NCBI GenBank assembly: GCA_024734495.1
Contig: JALMQS010000085.1
Coordinates: forward strand, 24,619,077-24,683,076
DNA from: Forficula auricularia
Taxonomy: Eukaryota > Arthropoda > Insecta > Dermaptera > Forficulidae
Direction of reading: 5' to 3'
Length of the DNA: 64,000 nt
Below, piece after piece: positions 1 to 10,978 of this stretch (positions are counted from its first letter, which is position 1; each line of letters opens with the position of its first letter). The notes below the pieces were generated by a model. It was not told where the DNA came from. It was given only the letters and a program-made list of their open reading frames with translations, and did not search any database. A program made the translations under genes and the position numbers.

Positions 1-105
1 CATTCCCTATTTTACAATTGACGATTTAAAATAATCGATAAGGTCTGCAACACAAAGAAAAGTAATATTTAAAGCATAATTTTTTCTGCTTGGGTTTGTA
101 TTCAG

Positions 106-384
106 CAGGCCTGGATTTAGACTTGACAAGGGCCTAAGCTATTTGATTTATGGGGACCTTTATTAGTTCAGATATTATATGTCAGTTCCAAATATGATTT
201 TCGGATACCTAGAGGGTTAAACTGTAATACAATTAAGAAGGCATTGGGACTAATAATGCTGCTGTATATTTAAGTAGGTATATAGTATGACAATTGCTCA
301 CTCGGACAATTTTTTTTACTGGCCCACAAAAAGCGGGGGCCCTAAGCTATAGCTTGTAGTAGCTTATTCATAAATCCTGCACTG
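106..384. mobile_element. Non-autonomous hAT-like element
   Basis: The ends are CAGGCCTGGATTTA on the left and the inverse of CAGTGCAGGATTTA on the right. Imperfect 8-bp flanks (GTATTCAG / GCGTTCAG) resemble an aged target duplication. There is no coding capacity. A diverged relative lies around 37245-38009, sharing the 'GGCCTAAGCTA' and 'AATTGTCATA' parts. Assignment to hAT rests on the CAG...CTG ends and 8-bp flanks only. Confidence 0.5.
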
Positions 385-739
385 GCGTTCAGACACCGAC
401 TGTTAGTAAAAAAGTCGTTTAAAGTTCGTTCTAGTACCTGTCAAAATTTTCTTCTTTCCAAAACGAAAGATTTTGAGTTTTCTAGCTTTAAAACTTCAGG
501 TTGATAAATGCATAAAATTAAAAAAAAACTCTTCATTGTCATATGGACTATCGAAAGCTAAAATCTGAAATTTGGGCACCAAGTTTGTATTAATAAACTA
601 CACCTCTGTACAGAATTTCAACTTTTTATTTCAAACTGTTCGCTATCAAAAAAGTATCCCTCAAATTTACAACAAATATGTCAAGACTTAAAATAGTTTT
701 CATTTTTTTCTTCACTATAATATTATGTTTTTGATTTAG

Positions 740-866
740 GTGGAAGATGCAAGCAGTTCAAATGCTCTACGATCTTCGAAACATTTTGATATTGAATCTC
801 AATTAAAAACCCAGTGCAAAAATACATGGCGCTTGTACTGGGGTGACATCGTGATTACAGTGATAA
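740..866 (+). CDS. LPP gene 1 exon a: N-terminal cytosolic tail and start of TM1
   Basis: Acceptor TTTGATTTAG, donor ATAA|GTAATT. 42 codons plus one base, starting VEDASSSNAL and ending WRLYWGDIVITVI. It aligns with gene 2 exon 28966-29119 (EEKAASSNPL ... FLDIFIAVI), which supports both boundaries. The upstream exon with the start codon is outside the window. Confidence 0.7.
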
Positions 867-3800
867 GTAATTATTTTTATTTCTTTCATTTGTAAATAAA
901 CAAATATTCATTTAAAAACTAATTTATTAACAAATTGATAGCTAAGAAATGATATAATTGAAAAGATTTAGTTTGCCGAGAATAGTAAAAAAAGGAAAGA
1001 TCAATGATGATGAAACCTTGTAATCTACGAAAGCTCAAAAAAATAGTGGCCATTCCGGATCTTTCCTTCCGTGGAGAGTATTGTATACTCGTAGCTGGAA
1101 TAATTGATGAAATTTTAAGAAAAAGAGCCAGAAAAAATTGATTTTTTTATAAGCATAGTTTTAAAAAAAAATTATCCACATATGTATCGAGATATTATTT
1201 TTTACTAAAAATTATTTAAAAATTAATTTTTAATATTATTATTAAAAAAAAAAAATTGTTTACATCACTATTGAGATTGACTATACTATGAAAACATTTA
1301 AGAACATAAGAAAAAATAAGATATGAATCACTTGATAATGTATATAATAATTGTATAATTTTTCAGCATCCCTCTTATTTTTATTGACCGAATTAGGTGT
1401 CATTCCAAGTGCCAAGTCAGGATTCTATTGTGGTGACCCTAATTACAGTCATAAGTATCGAGGAGACACTATCATCTGCAGAGCTTTTGGTCTCAGGCTC
1501 AATACTCTTCCCTCTTATTTTGGTGAATATTTTATTTATTTATTTATTTTTCTATTTTGCAAATTAGAATTAATTTAAATTTTCTACTATTTTTTCATAT
1601 TTCGGTTTCTACAATTCTAAAACTATTTTCATAAGGGATAATAAAGAATTTCTTGGTGACTAGTTGTTGGATTCAAACTGGACTTTTAAGATCCCTATAC
1701 TAATACTTTTTTTATTATGAGTTTTTGTGTAAATTAGTGTATAGTAGCTTAAATTTGTAATTAGTCTGTGCGGGATTTCAACTCGGATCTACGGCTTGGA
1801 AAGCCCGAACACTACCACCTAGGCCAGGGTCGGCAACCTTTTGAGACGGAAGAGCCAAACGTTACAATTTACAAAATTTCCCAGTTTTTAAAGAGCCACT
1901 AACATTTTTGTTTCAATATTATGGTATTTGATTAGGATTAGGTATATAATTTTGATTTTTGATTTAAAATAAATAGCTTTAAATATGAAATAATATTTAT
2001 TCATATAAAAACATACAAATGTTTCGCACAAAACATATTAAAGTATTTTAGCTAGATCTGCTAGAATAATAAAATTAGTAATCAAATAATATAACTAAGT
2101 ATAATTATTGAATAATAGATAGTTACATCAATGGAGCATTGGACTTGCATGCCTTTTGAAAGTTTGGTTAAATCTGGCTCATAACTTGTGTTTTCAGTTT
2201 CAAGCACGCCTCTAGATTTTTATTTGTTAGTTGGTTCTTACTTTACTTTTTATTATATTCATGCAAGAGAACGCTTGCTCGCACGAATATGTTGATCCGA
2301 AGATCGTCAGCACTCCAAATGCCAACTTCTTCACCTCACTGTAGCATTCTGGAAGACTATTCCATGCGTCAAATATGAGTGCCTCAACTCGCGGCATTTC
2401 TTTTAGAGCTGTCCACTTGTGCAGCGTGACGTGCATGCTTTTCTGGACCTCCAACTCTTCTAACTTGCTCTTGAGTTCTGTGAACTTGCCACTCCACAAG
2501 TGTTTGGTTTTCAAATCCAGCAATTGCATTTGAAGCGAACCAGCATCAATTCCAAATGGCTCAATGTTGATCTCATTTGTATTTGTGTTGAGAGGATTTA
2601 CTATGAACGCCAGAGTACTTGCGTTTGTTTTGAATTGCTCAAATCTCTCAGCGAATCCATCCTTCATTTTGTTTATAGCCATGCTGAAGTAATTCGTGTC
2701 AATAGTTGCATTGGTTTCGTCGCGATATTGCTTCAGATTTTCGAAATGAAGTAATTTACCGCTCTCCATGTCTTCGACGAGCATCCCACCTATTCTCACT
2801 GTTCTCTGTTGAGTGTTTTTACCCTGTTTGGAGTATATTGTTCGTTTGTTTTTTGCGGAATAATATTTTTTATGAGTTTTGAAAATAAAATAATATAATT
2901 ATTAATATTTGCGCATAGAACTGGAGAGCCGCAGGTTGCCGACCCCTGACCTAGGCCAAACCGACACACAACTTGTGATACTGATGAAAATGGCCTTTTT
3001 TTTTATTAAATGTTAGTTTATTCAGCAAATTTAAGTACATATGTTTTTTTGTTAGATCCTCTAAACATTTTAGGATCTGGTATTAATAAATTCCATTTAA
3101 CTACATTGCCTAGGCTGACATTCGGGGTTATCACATTTTTTATTCTTTTTATTTTTTTCATAGGTAAGTATACGATATTATTTTACAAATTTTTTTTTTA
3201 CAAAGAAAAAATATTAATTAGGTATTTGGAATACTTTTGGCTAGGAAAAAGCTGAAAACCTCGAGCTGAAAATGGCCTTAGAATAAGAAACCGAAATCTT
3301 GTCAAAACACTATAAAATTTTGATTTTCTTGATAAATAAAGAAAACTTTAGATAGACACCAGAACCAGGTGAGAAATCGAACCAGATATATTTTTCTGGC
3401 AGATAAATTAGTTAACCTAATATATCTCAAAGTTGTAAAGTATAATAAAATTAGAGCCGAAAATGGCCAGTAGTTGATCTATATTTTGGACTCTAATGCT
3501 TTGATTACCCCAGCTTAATCATATCTAGAATGTGTTGCCTTTACATTTCAGCTTATACTGAGTGTTGACTAACTCATTCTAGAGAATTAAATGTAATACA
3601 AGAATTATTCAAGTTCCTAGCTCCATTATTATATTGCCAAAAGTACAATAGACTGAAATTCAACAAAATTAAAAACTATAAAGGATATATCCCACATGGA
3701 AATAAATAGATTTTCGAAATATGTTTTGTTTATATTCTGGGAACATATCCGAAATATATAACAAGAATATATAAATAAATAACATATTTAAAACATAAAA

Positions 3801-6800
3801 AAATCTATACTAGAGCGACATAAAAATAATTATATTTTAAGAATATATAGAAAACATAAACTTTATATAAATTTAACACAAAAATTTTATATTTTTAATA
3901 TATTTTCTAAAAATATATAAAAAACATATTTCGAAAATCTATTTATTTCCATACGGAATGTAGGTACATTGTCCAATTTTTGTTGAAAAACCAAAAAACG
4001 TGTTTAATTGAAAAATACCGTTTATGAAACAAAATTAAAAAAACAAAATGTATTGTTAAAGGAGAAGTTAAAGATAAAATATTTAATAACAAGGAATAAA
4101 TAATAATTACCCCGATTTGCAGACTGTTTCCTGAATAAAACTTTAAAAACAATTTATTTTTTCACTAATTATATAATGTGAATCCATTTTGTGTCTACCA
4201 TCAACAATACAAGCTTAAACAATTGACAATTCAAATTTCATATTTTTAAAAGTAATTTTTTTCTCTGAAGTATTTATTCTTGGTAGATTTTAATTATACA
4301 TGATTGCTCTAAAATAATTAAGAAAGCTGCTTAAATGCAGTTTTGAAAGTTAATTTCTAAGTACTGGTGCGTCCGTCGTCAGCAAATAAATCAAACTTTT
4401 CTCCTAAATTTGTTAATTCAAATAATTAATTTTCAGATGTTCGTTGGAGAATTGATTGCATGTTATCAAACTTCAAGTAATCAAGAAGAGATGGGACCCG
4501 GTACGTTCAAAAAAAGATGCGTGATAGCCATAAAGCAAGCCTTGTATTGGTATTACTCCTGCATGATAGGCCTAGCTATCGTTTTAGCTATCACATGTTC
4601 GATTAAAATGATCATAGGAGAGCCACGACCTCATTTCTTCGATACATGTCGACCAGATACGGGATTAAATTGTGTTCCTGGGTATTATATATATCTATTT
4701 ATTTTTTTAATTTATTTTAATTTAAGGTAGTTCTTTCACAAATGCAAAAATTCAAGAAGTCTTCGAAACTTGGAATATAAGTCATTAAAAGCTAATAAAC
4801 ACACTGTTAAAATTTGAAAACGATTTACCACACCAAACATGAAATAATTGCAATTAAAAATGAACGTTTTTACATATGGTAGAGTGGGAAAGGGTGGGAA
4901 AATGATCATTATTTATTATTTTATCGAAGGACTTTCACCATCTTGATTAAAAACTAATATTTGTTAGAATAATATATTCGGAGTAACTTAAAAAAAAATT
5001 GAAATTATTTACCTCGTAGTTTTGATAAAAAATAATAAAAAAAATATATATTTGGGCGATTATTTTTAGTGGAGGGGATATAAGATCAATGGCTTGGAAA
5101 CGATCCATTCATAAAGAGAATATAGTAGTGTAAAAAGTACAGTCACGTTAAAAAACATAACCTAAAATTTTAGCACCGTTCATATTTATAGAGTGGTTAC
5201 GAGGCTAAAACTTTTTGTGTGGATTGAATGAAATTGATGAAAGAACCTCCTTAAATAGTAGAATGAGAATCGGATGGAAAATTAAATTTTTTTTTAACTC
5301 AGACACGATCTGTACAATCTTTGGAGATTTGACAATATTTTCTCAGTGAGTGATTTGAGCTAGAAAATTGAAACTTGGTTAAAATGTTATAAAGATTAAG
5401 GATTATTGTGCCAGATTTTCAACTCATCAACTAACACCTTTGAACTATCACCATAAAACGATTCTTTCTGATATTCCGCATTTTTTCTATCCGAAAGCTT
5501 TCAAGTTAGAAGCCCCAAAATCTAAACAATGCTTCGTTTAAAAAATACAAATATTTTGGCATCTTTCACAGCCATCCATTTTTGAGTTACCATGACTAAC
5601 TATTGATATCCAGATAAAAGACAGAAAAAAATCATGCTTGAAAATAATTTTTCTCGAGTGTACAAAATTGTAATTTTTAATTTTCATTTATTATAAAAAT
5701 TAACACAATAGATAACGTTTCATTCACTACACGTGAGACATTATTCAAGAAGGTGAGAAGGTCAGTGTTGCCTGATGCTCCAAGCCTCACTTAAATATTA
5801 TCTTAGGTGTAGTATCGAAACGTTGTCTTTTGGGTTAATTTTTAATAATAAAAATTAAAAATTACCGCGATATTATTTTTATTCTGGTCAAAATACTACA
5901 TATAATAAGTTAACAAATGTCAAAAAATTTTGAATATATATATTTTTATTTTAATTTTGAAATTTTTAAAAACCTCTCCTTCCTTTCTCATTCTGGACTT
6001 ATGTAGAATATTCGCACACCTTTTTAAATTAAGGCCTATTCTCTACTAAATTCTGCTATCTTCAGTTTCTTAACTTACAAATTTAATTAATATTTTAATT
6101 TTATGTGACACCTTCCCACTGTTTTGGGCCCAGTTACATACACGGTATTTATATTTTTAAAGATATATAATGAAAAATTTAGATATATAAATATTTATAT
6201 GCAATTTTGTTAAGGAAGAATGGTGTAGGTTCTTGGTGAAACATATTAAATAAAGTAAAGAAACTTTTTAAAATTTAAAATACCAGGTAGGTTCACATAA
6301 ATAAAAGATCAGGTGCTTGTTTCGCACGACTCTATATATATTTCGGGGTATAAGCCCATCTTCAGGAGTTAGTGTCCTTTGTGAACTCCTGAAAAATGCG
6401 CTTATACCACAAATATATATAGAGTCGTGCGAAATAGCACCTGATCTTTTATTTATGTGAACTTACCTGTATTTTATATTTTAAAAAGTTTCTAAAAAAA
6501 ATTTCAAAAATTTTCTTTACATATGTACTTGTACCTATATTTATAACGAATGTATCTTATTTTACATAAAGCAAAAGACACATTCTATTTTATTCTTAAA
6601 CTTGAATTGAACAATTCTGCTGCTCTCGACTTATTTATAATTTCCTCGGGAACAAATTCCATTTGCTCAAATTTTAAGTGAATAATTTTGTGTATATATA
6701 TGGTTGTGTGAGTGTGCGTAAATTAGTATAGGGGTCGGATTATAGCTGGTCAAATTTTTACAGTGAGTCGAGCTTGAAACGGGGCCTCCTGTCCAGGCAA

Positions 6801-8544
6801 TGACTCTACTCACTCGGCCAATAGTAACTCTAATTTTATTAATATAATGATGCTAGACCGGTTTTATTATATTTTATTAATTATTTTTCTTTTAGGACCT
6901 ATATTGAATCTTACGAATGTACTAACACAAAAGTTTGGACTGGCTGGTTCTTAAGGGACTCAGCTAAATCATTTCCATCAGGACATACTTCAGCTTCTTT
7001 TTTTTCAAGCATCTTTATGATGGTAATTATATTGATTTATTTTTCATTTAATTTTAGATAGAGTAATTCTATATCTAGAAATGAGCTGGAAAATTCATAG
7101 TAGATTTGACTAAATTAGATTCCCAAAATGTGTCTACATTGTTGTTGACTTAAGTAAGACTAAAAGTAGAAAATTTATGTTTCTTTAAAATTTTACTTTA
7201 CCATACAGGTTACAGGGGTATGGTTAAGTATACTAATCATACATGAAATTTTTTTATTCGTTTTTTCGAAATATCTCAAAAATGGCTTTAACTATTTTTA
7301 AATAAATAAAAAAAAATTGAATGAAATCATGTCGTTTTGGTCTTCAAGAAAGCCTTATAGAGTGAACATGATAACATGTAATAATTTATATTTTACGAGA
7401 TATTAATTATTTTGTCAAAATGTCTGTTAGTACGTTACCAAATTTTGTGTACTCTCCAGATTAAAAACTAGTGCCAAAACGAATTTCACATGTACATAGT
7501 TTTTTGAATTTAAATTAAGAGCTGATTATATTTTGGTTGAAATTGAACACAAAATTAAGGATAGGGGAAGTTATTAAAAAATAAAAATTATAAAATTTTC
7601 TAAATAAAAAAACCTAGAAAAATGAAATTTACTATAAAAGGGTCCTATCAAGTCCGCTTGGGAATGGGGACCACGCAAAATGCATCTTGCCCACATCAAA
7701 TTTGGGTCTTGCCCCACCTCTGTTTGGCGTATTGCATGATAGTATAATCTTCAAAGTTGAAAAAAAATTGAGGTATTTTTACAAATTAAAAGAATGGATA
7801 TAAATTATATTGACGCCCCAGTCGCACTAGTTAATTTCTAGATATGTATAGGCGAGGGGTGATCCGCGATTGGAAGTAGGTGTACACCTCTTTGGGAAGT
7901 ACTTGGAAATATTTGAAGGTACTTGGAAATATTTGGAAGTACCTGGAAATATTTGGAAGTACTTGGAAATATTTGGAAGTACAAGTGGAAGTAGGTGTAC
8001 AGCATATTAGGTCGCGGTTCACATAAACTGTTCAGTGGAGCCAAAGCTCGCACTTGGCCGCTTTTGTTTTTATTATATATTTATATTTATTAATCACTAA
8101 AAAAGCATGTAAAATAAATTACAATATTTTTCAAACACTACATGTAAATGAGCACATGAGCTATCTGTCAGCATGATTGATGATAACATGATAAGCAACA
8201 TCATGATAACGTAATGATTGAAGCGTCTGATTTTTTATTTATTTATTTATTTATTTTGCCAAAAGATTAATAAATATAATATGTATAAAGAATGTTGTTT
8301 TAGTCAAAAAGTGTAAATTAACAATTTAAAAACTTCAACTAATTTATTGTATTTATTTTATTTCTAGGCATTTCTTCAACAACGAATAGATTATGGACAA
8401 AGTTGGCTACTTTTGCCTTGGCTACAACTGATCTGCTCTATGTGGGGTATTACTTGTTCCTTGTCAAGAATTATGGATCATCGACATCACTGGTGGGATG
8501 TATTAGGAGGATTTATCCTAGCTCTCATGGTGTCTTTTTATACG
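740..8544 (+). CDS. Phospholipid phosphatase (LPP/wunen family), gene 1, partial
   Basis: Five recognisable coding exons (740-866, 1367-1522, 4437-4681, 6896-7022, 8368-8544) of a lipid phosphate phosphatase, a six-helix membrane enzyme that dephosphorylates phosphatidate, lysophosphatidate or sphingosine-1-phosphate at the outer or luminal face. All three PAP2 motifs are visible: C1 K-x6-RP (KMIIGEPRPH), C2 PSGH (FPSGHTSAS), C3 SR-x5-H-x3-D (SRIMDHRHHWWD). Exon sizes and phases match gene 2 downstream. Exon 1367-1522 is one base longer than its gene 2 partner and the reading frame shifts at about 1474, so the frame seen here is broken. The first exon lies left of the window. The last exon is uncertain (candidate 8662-8736). 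Either a young pseudogene or a functional gene with a sequence error. Confidence 0.85.
1367..1522 (+). pseudogene. LPP gene 1 exon b with +1 frameshift
   Basis: Acceptor TTTTTCAG, donor TTTTG|GTGAAT. The first part reads SLLFLLTELGVIPSAKSGFY and CGDPNYSHKYRGDTI, the typical LPP TM1 and first outer loop (gene 2: IIPNQKSGFYCGDPN). After GACACTATC the frame jumps by one base: only the +1 frame continues as SAELLVSGSILFPLIL, matching gene 2 SAGLLIGGSIFIPLIL. Length is 156 nt against 155 in gene 2, so one extra base (about 1474) is the simplest explanation. Confidence 0.75.
1825..2948. mobile_element. hAT transposon with perfect 8-bp target duplication
   Basis: Left end CAGGGTCGGCAACCT, right end the inverse of CAGGGGTCGGCAACC. 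Flanked on both sides by ACCTAGGC (1817-1824 and 2949-2956), the 8-bp duplication expected of hAT. It carries a minus-strand transposase remnant (2227-2799) and is internally deleted at 1124 bp. Confidence 0.88.
2227..2799 (-). pseudogene. hAT transposase C-terminal remnant
   Basis: 190 codons. The C-terminal part (FGSTYSCEQAFSCMNIIKSK) is the hAT dimerisation (hATC) region as seen in ZBED/SCAND3-like transposases; upstream is the RNase-H-fold part with a run of short helices. Just past RTN (about 2227) the frame breaks; a shifted frame continues as LTNKNLEACLKLKT. It lacks the zinc finger and N-terminal catalytic part, so it is non-functional. It lies in an intron of LPP gene 1, antisense to the gene. 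Confidence 0.8.
3000..3690. other. Intronic AT-rich stretch, nothing recognised
   Basis: An 81-codon AT-biased frame (3010-3255) has low complexity and no family signature. No RNA gene or element ends seen. Confidence 0.4.
3697..3956. repeat. Short AT-rich MITE-like foldback
   Basis: Inverted ends of about 32 bp (ATGGAAATAAATAGATTTTC at 3698 and its inverse at about 3925-3954) enclose AT-rich sequence with repeated AAAAAACATA. No coding capacity. Confidence 0.45.
4437..4681 (+). CDS. LPP gene 1 exon c: motif C1
   Basis: Acceptor TTAATTTTCAG, donor CCTGG|GTATTA (phase 2). Reads MFVGELIACYQTSSN through a membrane helix to KMIIGEPRPHFFDTC and NCVPG. K-x6-RP is the C1 phosphate-binding motif. 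One codon longer than the gene 2 exon (49487-49728). Intact. Confidence 0.9.
4722..5254 (+). mobile_element. TTAA-type MITE, copy 1
   Basis: About 530 bp bounded by TTAA on both sides, starting TTAAGGTAGTTCTTTC and ending GAAAGAACCTCCTTAA. TTAA duplication suggests piggyBac mobilisation. It lies in the gene 1 intron between motif C1 and C2 exons. Other copies at 14115-14638 and 52435-53230 are colinear. Confidence 0.8.
5640..5870. repeat. Inverted repeat with degraded hammerhead-like 3' half
   Basis: Arms around 5665-5735 and 5800-5865 are partly complementary. GAAACGTTGTC (5817-5827) has the GAAA/stem III/GUC part of a hammerhead, and CCTGATGC lies at 5771, but 39 bases separate them and no clear stem II forms. 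Probably a decayed relative of the hammerhead repeats. Confidence 0.3.
6258..6495. mobile_element. Hammerhead-bearing foldback element in LPP gene 1 intron
   Basis: Two arms of about 110 bp (6258-6372, 6385-6495) are near-complementary, including GATCAGGTGC and CGCACGACTCTATATATA. The left arm holds a hammerhead-like core on the minus strand; the right arm holds a decayed copy (CTGAAAAATG...) on the plus strand. Confidence 0.6.
6328..6372 (-). ncRNA. Hammerhead ribozyme-like motif
   Basis: Minus strand: CTGAAGA (6365-6359), hairpin TGGGCTTATACCCC, GAAA (6344-6341), then TATATATATA offering an AU stem III and UA cleavage position. Stem II is GGG/CCC. Core matches CUGANGA...GAAA. Confidence 0.55.
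6744..6832 (-). repeat. tRNA-derived SINE head
   Basis: Minus strand reads TGGCCGAGTGAGTAGAG (A-box-like) and GTTTCAAGCTCGACTC (B-box-like). Too degenerate for a tRNA. Confidence 0.45.
6896..7022 (+). CDS. LPP gene 1 exon d: motif C2
   Basis: Acceptor TTTCTTTTAG, donor ATG|GTAATT. Reads TYIESYECTNTKVWTG, then SFPSGHTSASFFSSIFMM. PSGH is the C2 motif with its conserved histidine. Same length (127 nt) and phase as gene 2 exon 52227-52353. Intact. Confidence 0.92.
7168..7560. repeat. Dispersed repeat family D, copy 1
   Basis: Contains TAATTATTTTGTCAAAATG / CTGTTAGTACGTTACC and AGCTGATTATATTTTGG. Related copies at 9800-10080, 17555-17890 and 40610-40945. No coding capacity; ends not defined. 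Confidence 0.5.
7853..8022. mobile_element. MITE family M1 (CGAGGGGTGAACCGCG ends), copy 1, with minisatellite
   Basis: Starts CGAGGGGTGATCCGCG and ends GTCGCGGTTCAC. Unlike the other copies its centre (7893-7983) is a 20-bp minisatellite, GGAAGTACTTGGAAATATTT, about 4.5 times. Copies 2-4 at 21162, 30494 and 37049. Confidence 0.7.
8368..8544 (+). CDS. LPP gene 1 exon e: motif C3
   Basis: Acceptor TTATTTCTAG, donor ACG|GTATGC. 59 codons, starting AFLQQRIDYGQSWLLLPWLQ, with C3 motif SRIMDHRHHWWD (first H of HH the expected nucleophile, D its partner) followed by a membrane helix GGFILALMVSFYT. Same length and phase as gene 2 exon 53421-53597. Intact. Confidence 0.92.
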
Positions 8545-8590
8545 GTATGCTAGATAAGAAATACAATTTTCAAATTTATACTTGATCTGA

Positions 8591-8640
8591 ATAAATAGCT
8601 CAGTTGGCTTGGTGAGCTGCTCTGACTCTAAAATGATTCT
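8591..8640 (+). repeat. tRNA-like SINE fragment
   Basis: TAGCTCAGTTGGCTTGGTGAG resembles a tRNA A-box region (TAGCTCAGTTGG). No B box or acceptor stem follows, so a SINE head rather than a tRNA gene. Confidence 0.4.
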
Positions 8641-8661
8641 CAAAAAATGTTTATTCATATT

Positions 8662-8736
8662 CAGAAATGTGTGAAACGTGGAGAAACATCAGTTTCAAAC
8701 AGAGTTTTCTTTGTCTTTGTGGATTCAAATATTTAG
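8662..8736 (+). CDS. Possible terminal exon of LPP gene 1
   Basis: After the acceptor TTCATATTCAG a phase-0 frame of 24 codons starts KCVKRGETSVSN and ends at TAG, compatible with the phase-0 donor at 8544. It shows no similarity to the gene 2 tail (VKQFCKSF...), and part of it resembles a local repeat (TTTGTCTTTGTGGATT). Weak candidate. Confidence 0.2.
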   Translation, partial: QKCVKRGETSVSNRVFFVFVDSNI

Positions 8737-9220
8737 GATAATTCAAGAATGGAAGTTCTTACGAATTTAATTCTGGTGCTAAAATTTCTGAATTTCTAAA
8801 ACAAAAACTAGCTTCTAAATTTGATGCTTTGGTAGAGGAGTTGTTTAATGTTCCGGCTAAAACCATTTAGATTGCTCATTTTTACTGAGAAAATATCATC
8901 AAAATGTAGAAAGTCTTGACCATATATATGTTGAGTCGTTTTCAAGTGCTCTGAAGTTTTTCATTAGACTAAGTTCTCATAGCACTTCAAAAATAGGTAT
9001 CGAGATGTCGTGCATTTTGATGAGATTTTCTTAGTAAAAATCTGCAATTTAAGTGGTTTTAGCCGTAACTTCTCTTTCGATAGCCTGGTGCTAAATTTTA
9101 AGCTTCTAGCTTTAAGACTTTGAAAGCTAAATGCCTGTGACAGAGAGGACAGACAATCGAACAACTAAGTCCATTTTTTGCCAGTTTTGATATGGAACCG
9201 TTATAATATTTAAAAATTAA

Positions 9221-9512
9221 GTAGGTTATAATGAAAGGCAGTCCATAAATTATTTACTTTTATTCAATTTCCGACGTTTTGGAGACTTTTTTCTCTCGAG
9301 GGTATTGGATAACCAAGTACACTTATGGTATAATGTTGGAAAATATTGTAATATTGTTGCTATCACTGAAAGGAGAGACAAATGGGAACCGAGTTATACT
9401 CACCCATCAATAACTATTCAATACCCTGAAGAAGGAGAGAAAAAAGTCTCCGAAAAGTCGGAAATTGAATAAAAGTAAATAATTTATGGATTGCCTTTCA
9501 TTATAACCTACT
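9221..9512. mobile_element. Hammerhead-bearing foldback element
   Basis: Arms 9221-9308 and 9419-9512 are near-perfect inverted repeats ending GTAGGTTATAATGAAAGG. The right arm carries an intact hammerhead-like core, the left arm a decayed one (CTCGAGA, AAAAC on the minus strand). Part of the same family as 49086 and 55720. Confidence 0.65.
9424..9465 (+). ncRNA. Hammerhead ribozyme-like motif
   Basis: CTGAAGA (9426-9432), stem II GGAGA (9434-9438) with TCTCC (9447-9451), GAAA (9452-9455), then AGTCGG. The fifth stem II pair is A-U here, G-C at 55720 and G-U at 49086, a covarying position. The first stem III base is A where C is usual, so activity is doubtful. Confidence 0.5.
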
Positions 9513-9612
9513 TATTTCGCTTACCAGTCCGTCTTTCTAAGAAAATAAATAAAATTAATTAAAAATTAAAAAATATGTGATGAGGACATCTCTTGACTTT
9601 ACTATACACCTG

Positions 9613-9634
9613 CCCCCCCCCCCCCCCCCCCCCC
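9613..9634 (+). repeat. Poly(C) tract, 22 bases
   Basis: A run of 22 C in AT-rich sequence. Similar C or G runs occur at 40477-40495 (19 C), 45242-45260 (19 G) and about ten further places of 9-14 bases. Confidence 0.9.
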
Positions 9635-9799
9635 GCCATTATTAGAAAGCTGACTTATCCATTGATAGTTCCCTAAGGCCTTAAAGACTACCTGTGCAAA
9701 ATTTGCTCCAAATCGGATAAACCTCCCTAATTTTTGATCCGATTGCTATTAAAATTGTATATATCGATATAAAATTTCTAATATAAAATGTAGTTTTGA

Positions 9800-10080
9800 T
9801 ACCTTTATAGGTTGTTGAGCAAGAAGCGTTCACAAAATTTGTTAGCCCAGGTACTCACGCACTAACAGACATTTTGACAAAATAATTAAAATCTCTTAAA
9901 ATATAAATGTTTCGATGTTCACTAGAAAAGGCTTTATTGTAGACCGAAAGGCCGCAAATTCGCTCATTTATTTTTTTTTTTATCAAAATATTTTCAACCG
10001 TTTTTTAGATATTTCGAAAAACTTTTTTCATAGTAAAGTAAAAATTTTTAAATAAGAATAATAGTGCCAAATTCTATTCA
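9800..10080. repeat. Dispersed repeat family D, copy 2
   Basis: Shares CACTAACAGACATTTTGACA and CGCTCATTTATTTTTTTT with the other D copies. Confidence 0.5.
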
Positions 10081-10726
10081 TCCAGAGACAAATATAATAT
10101 ATAAACTCTAATAAAAAAAAAAATGATATCAAAATTGAAAATCCTATTCAAAATATTAATACTAATATTTATTTGAAAGAAACAATATTTCCAACGGGGA
10201 CTTAATAAAAAACTTTCCTAGAAAAATGGAAATAAACATGTAAACCTCTAGATAGTGACTCGCTAAATTTTGATAATATATATGTTGATTGATAACAAAC
10301 TAGTAACGTGTTTTGTAGAACAAAAAAAACAACTTGCGTGTCTTACGTTCCAAATAGCGTCACCGTATCGAGTAAATATAGTATATTCCTGAGCATGAGA
10401 ATGATATTAATGATAACGTATATGAACGTACATATTATATAGTTAAAAACTATGTGTCGTGAATAAGCTCAATTTATTTATTAATAGAATAGATTCAGCT
10501 GTTTTTTAGATATTTCGAAAATACAAAGCAAGGAAAAATAATTTTTATAAAAAAATAAAACCGACTTCAAAAAAATTAAATGCAACAAATAAAATACACT
10601 AAAAGGTAAAAATAATTATCTTATTTATTGTTAGAGTTCGTGGCTGTGATGAAACTGTACTAGATGAAGGAGGAGGTATCAGGCAAAGATGGAATCACTG
10701 GGTTCAATAAAACACCTTTACTAAAA

Positions 10727-10760
10727 CGTTTCGGCCTGAATTTATTTGGCCATCTTCAGT
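10727..10760 (-). ncRNA. Hammerhead ribozyme-like motif
   Basis: Minus strand CTGAAGA (10759-10753), stem II GGCC/GGCC closing a 12-nt loop, GAAAC (10732-10728), GTTTTAG. The stem III/cleavage part is unclear. Confidence 0.45.
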
Positions 10761-10943
10761 TAATTAGGAGTTATACACAAAATGCGGTACACATATGTGA
10801 TCGAACCAAGCCTTGTCAAAAATAAAAAATTTTAGCTTCATGTAAATTTATAACGTGCCTGGACCCAAAAGTTTCAGAATGAAAGTAATCTTTCATTCTG
10901 AAACTGAATATGTGTACCGCATTTTGTGTATAACTCCTAATTA

Positions 10944-10978
10944 ACTGAAGATGGCCAAATAAATTCAGGCCGAAACGT
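10944..10978 (+). ncRNA. Hammerhead ribozyme-like motif
   Basis: CTGAAGA (10945-10951), GGCC...GGCC stem II, GAAAC (10972-10976). Inverse partner of 10727-10760. Confidence 0.45.

Larger units (their letters stand above)
1758..3000 (-). repeat. tRNA-derived SINE head split by a hAT insertion
   Basis: On the minus strand the pieces 2990-2957 and 1824-1758 join into a tRNA-like sequence with an A-box-like GGCCTAGGTGGTAG and a B-box-like GATCCGAGTTGAAATCC, typical of a SINE head. The hAT element 1825-2948 sits inside, duplicating ACCTAGGC. It is not a tRNA gene: there is no proper acceptor stem. Confidence 0.5.

Noticed and set aside
5771..5827. CTGATGC ... GAAACGTTGTC as an intact hammerhead
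   Set aside because: The seventh core base is changed and no convincing stem II spans the 39-base gap.
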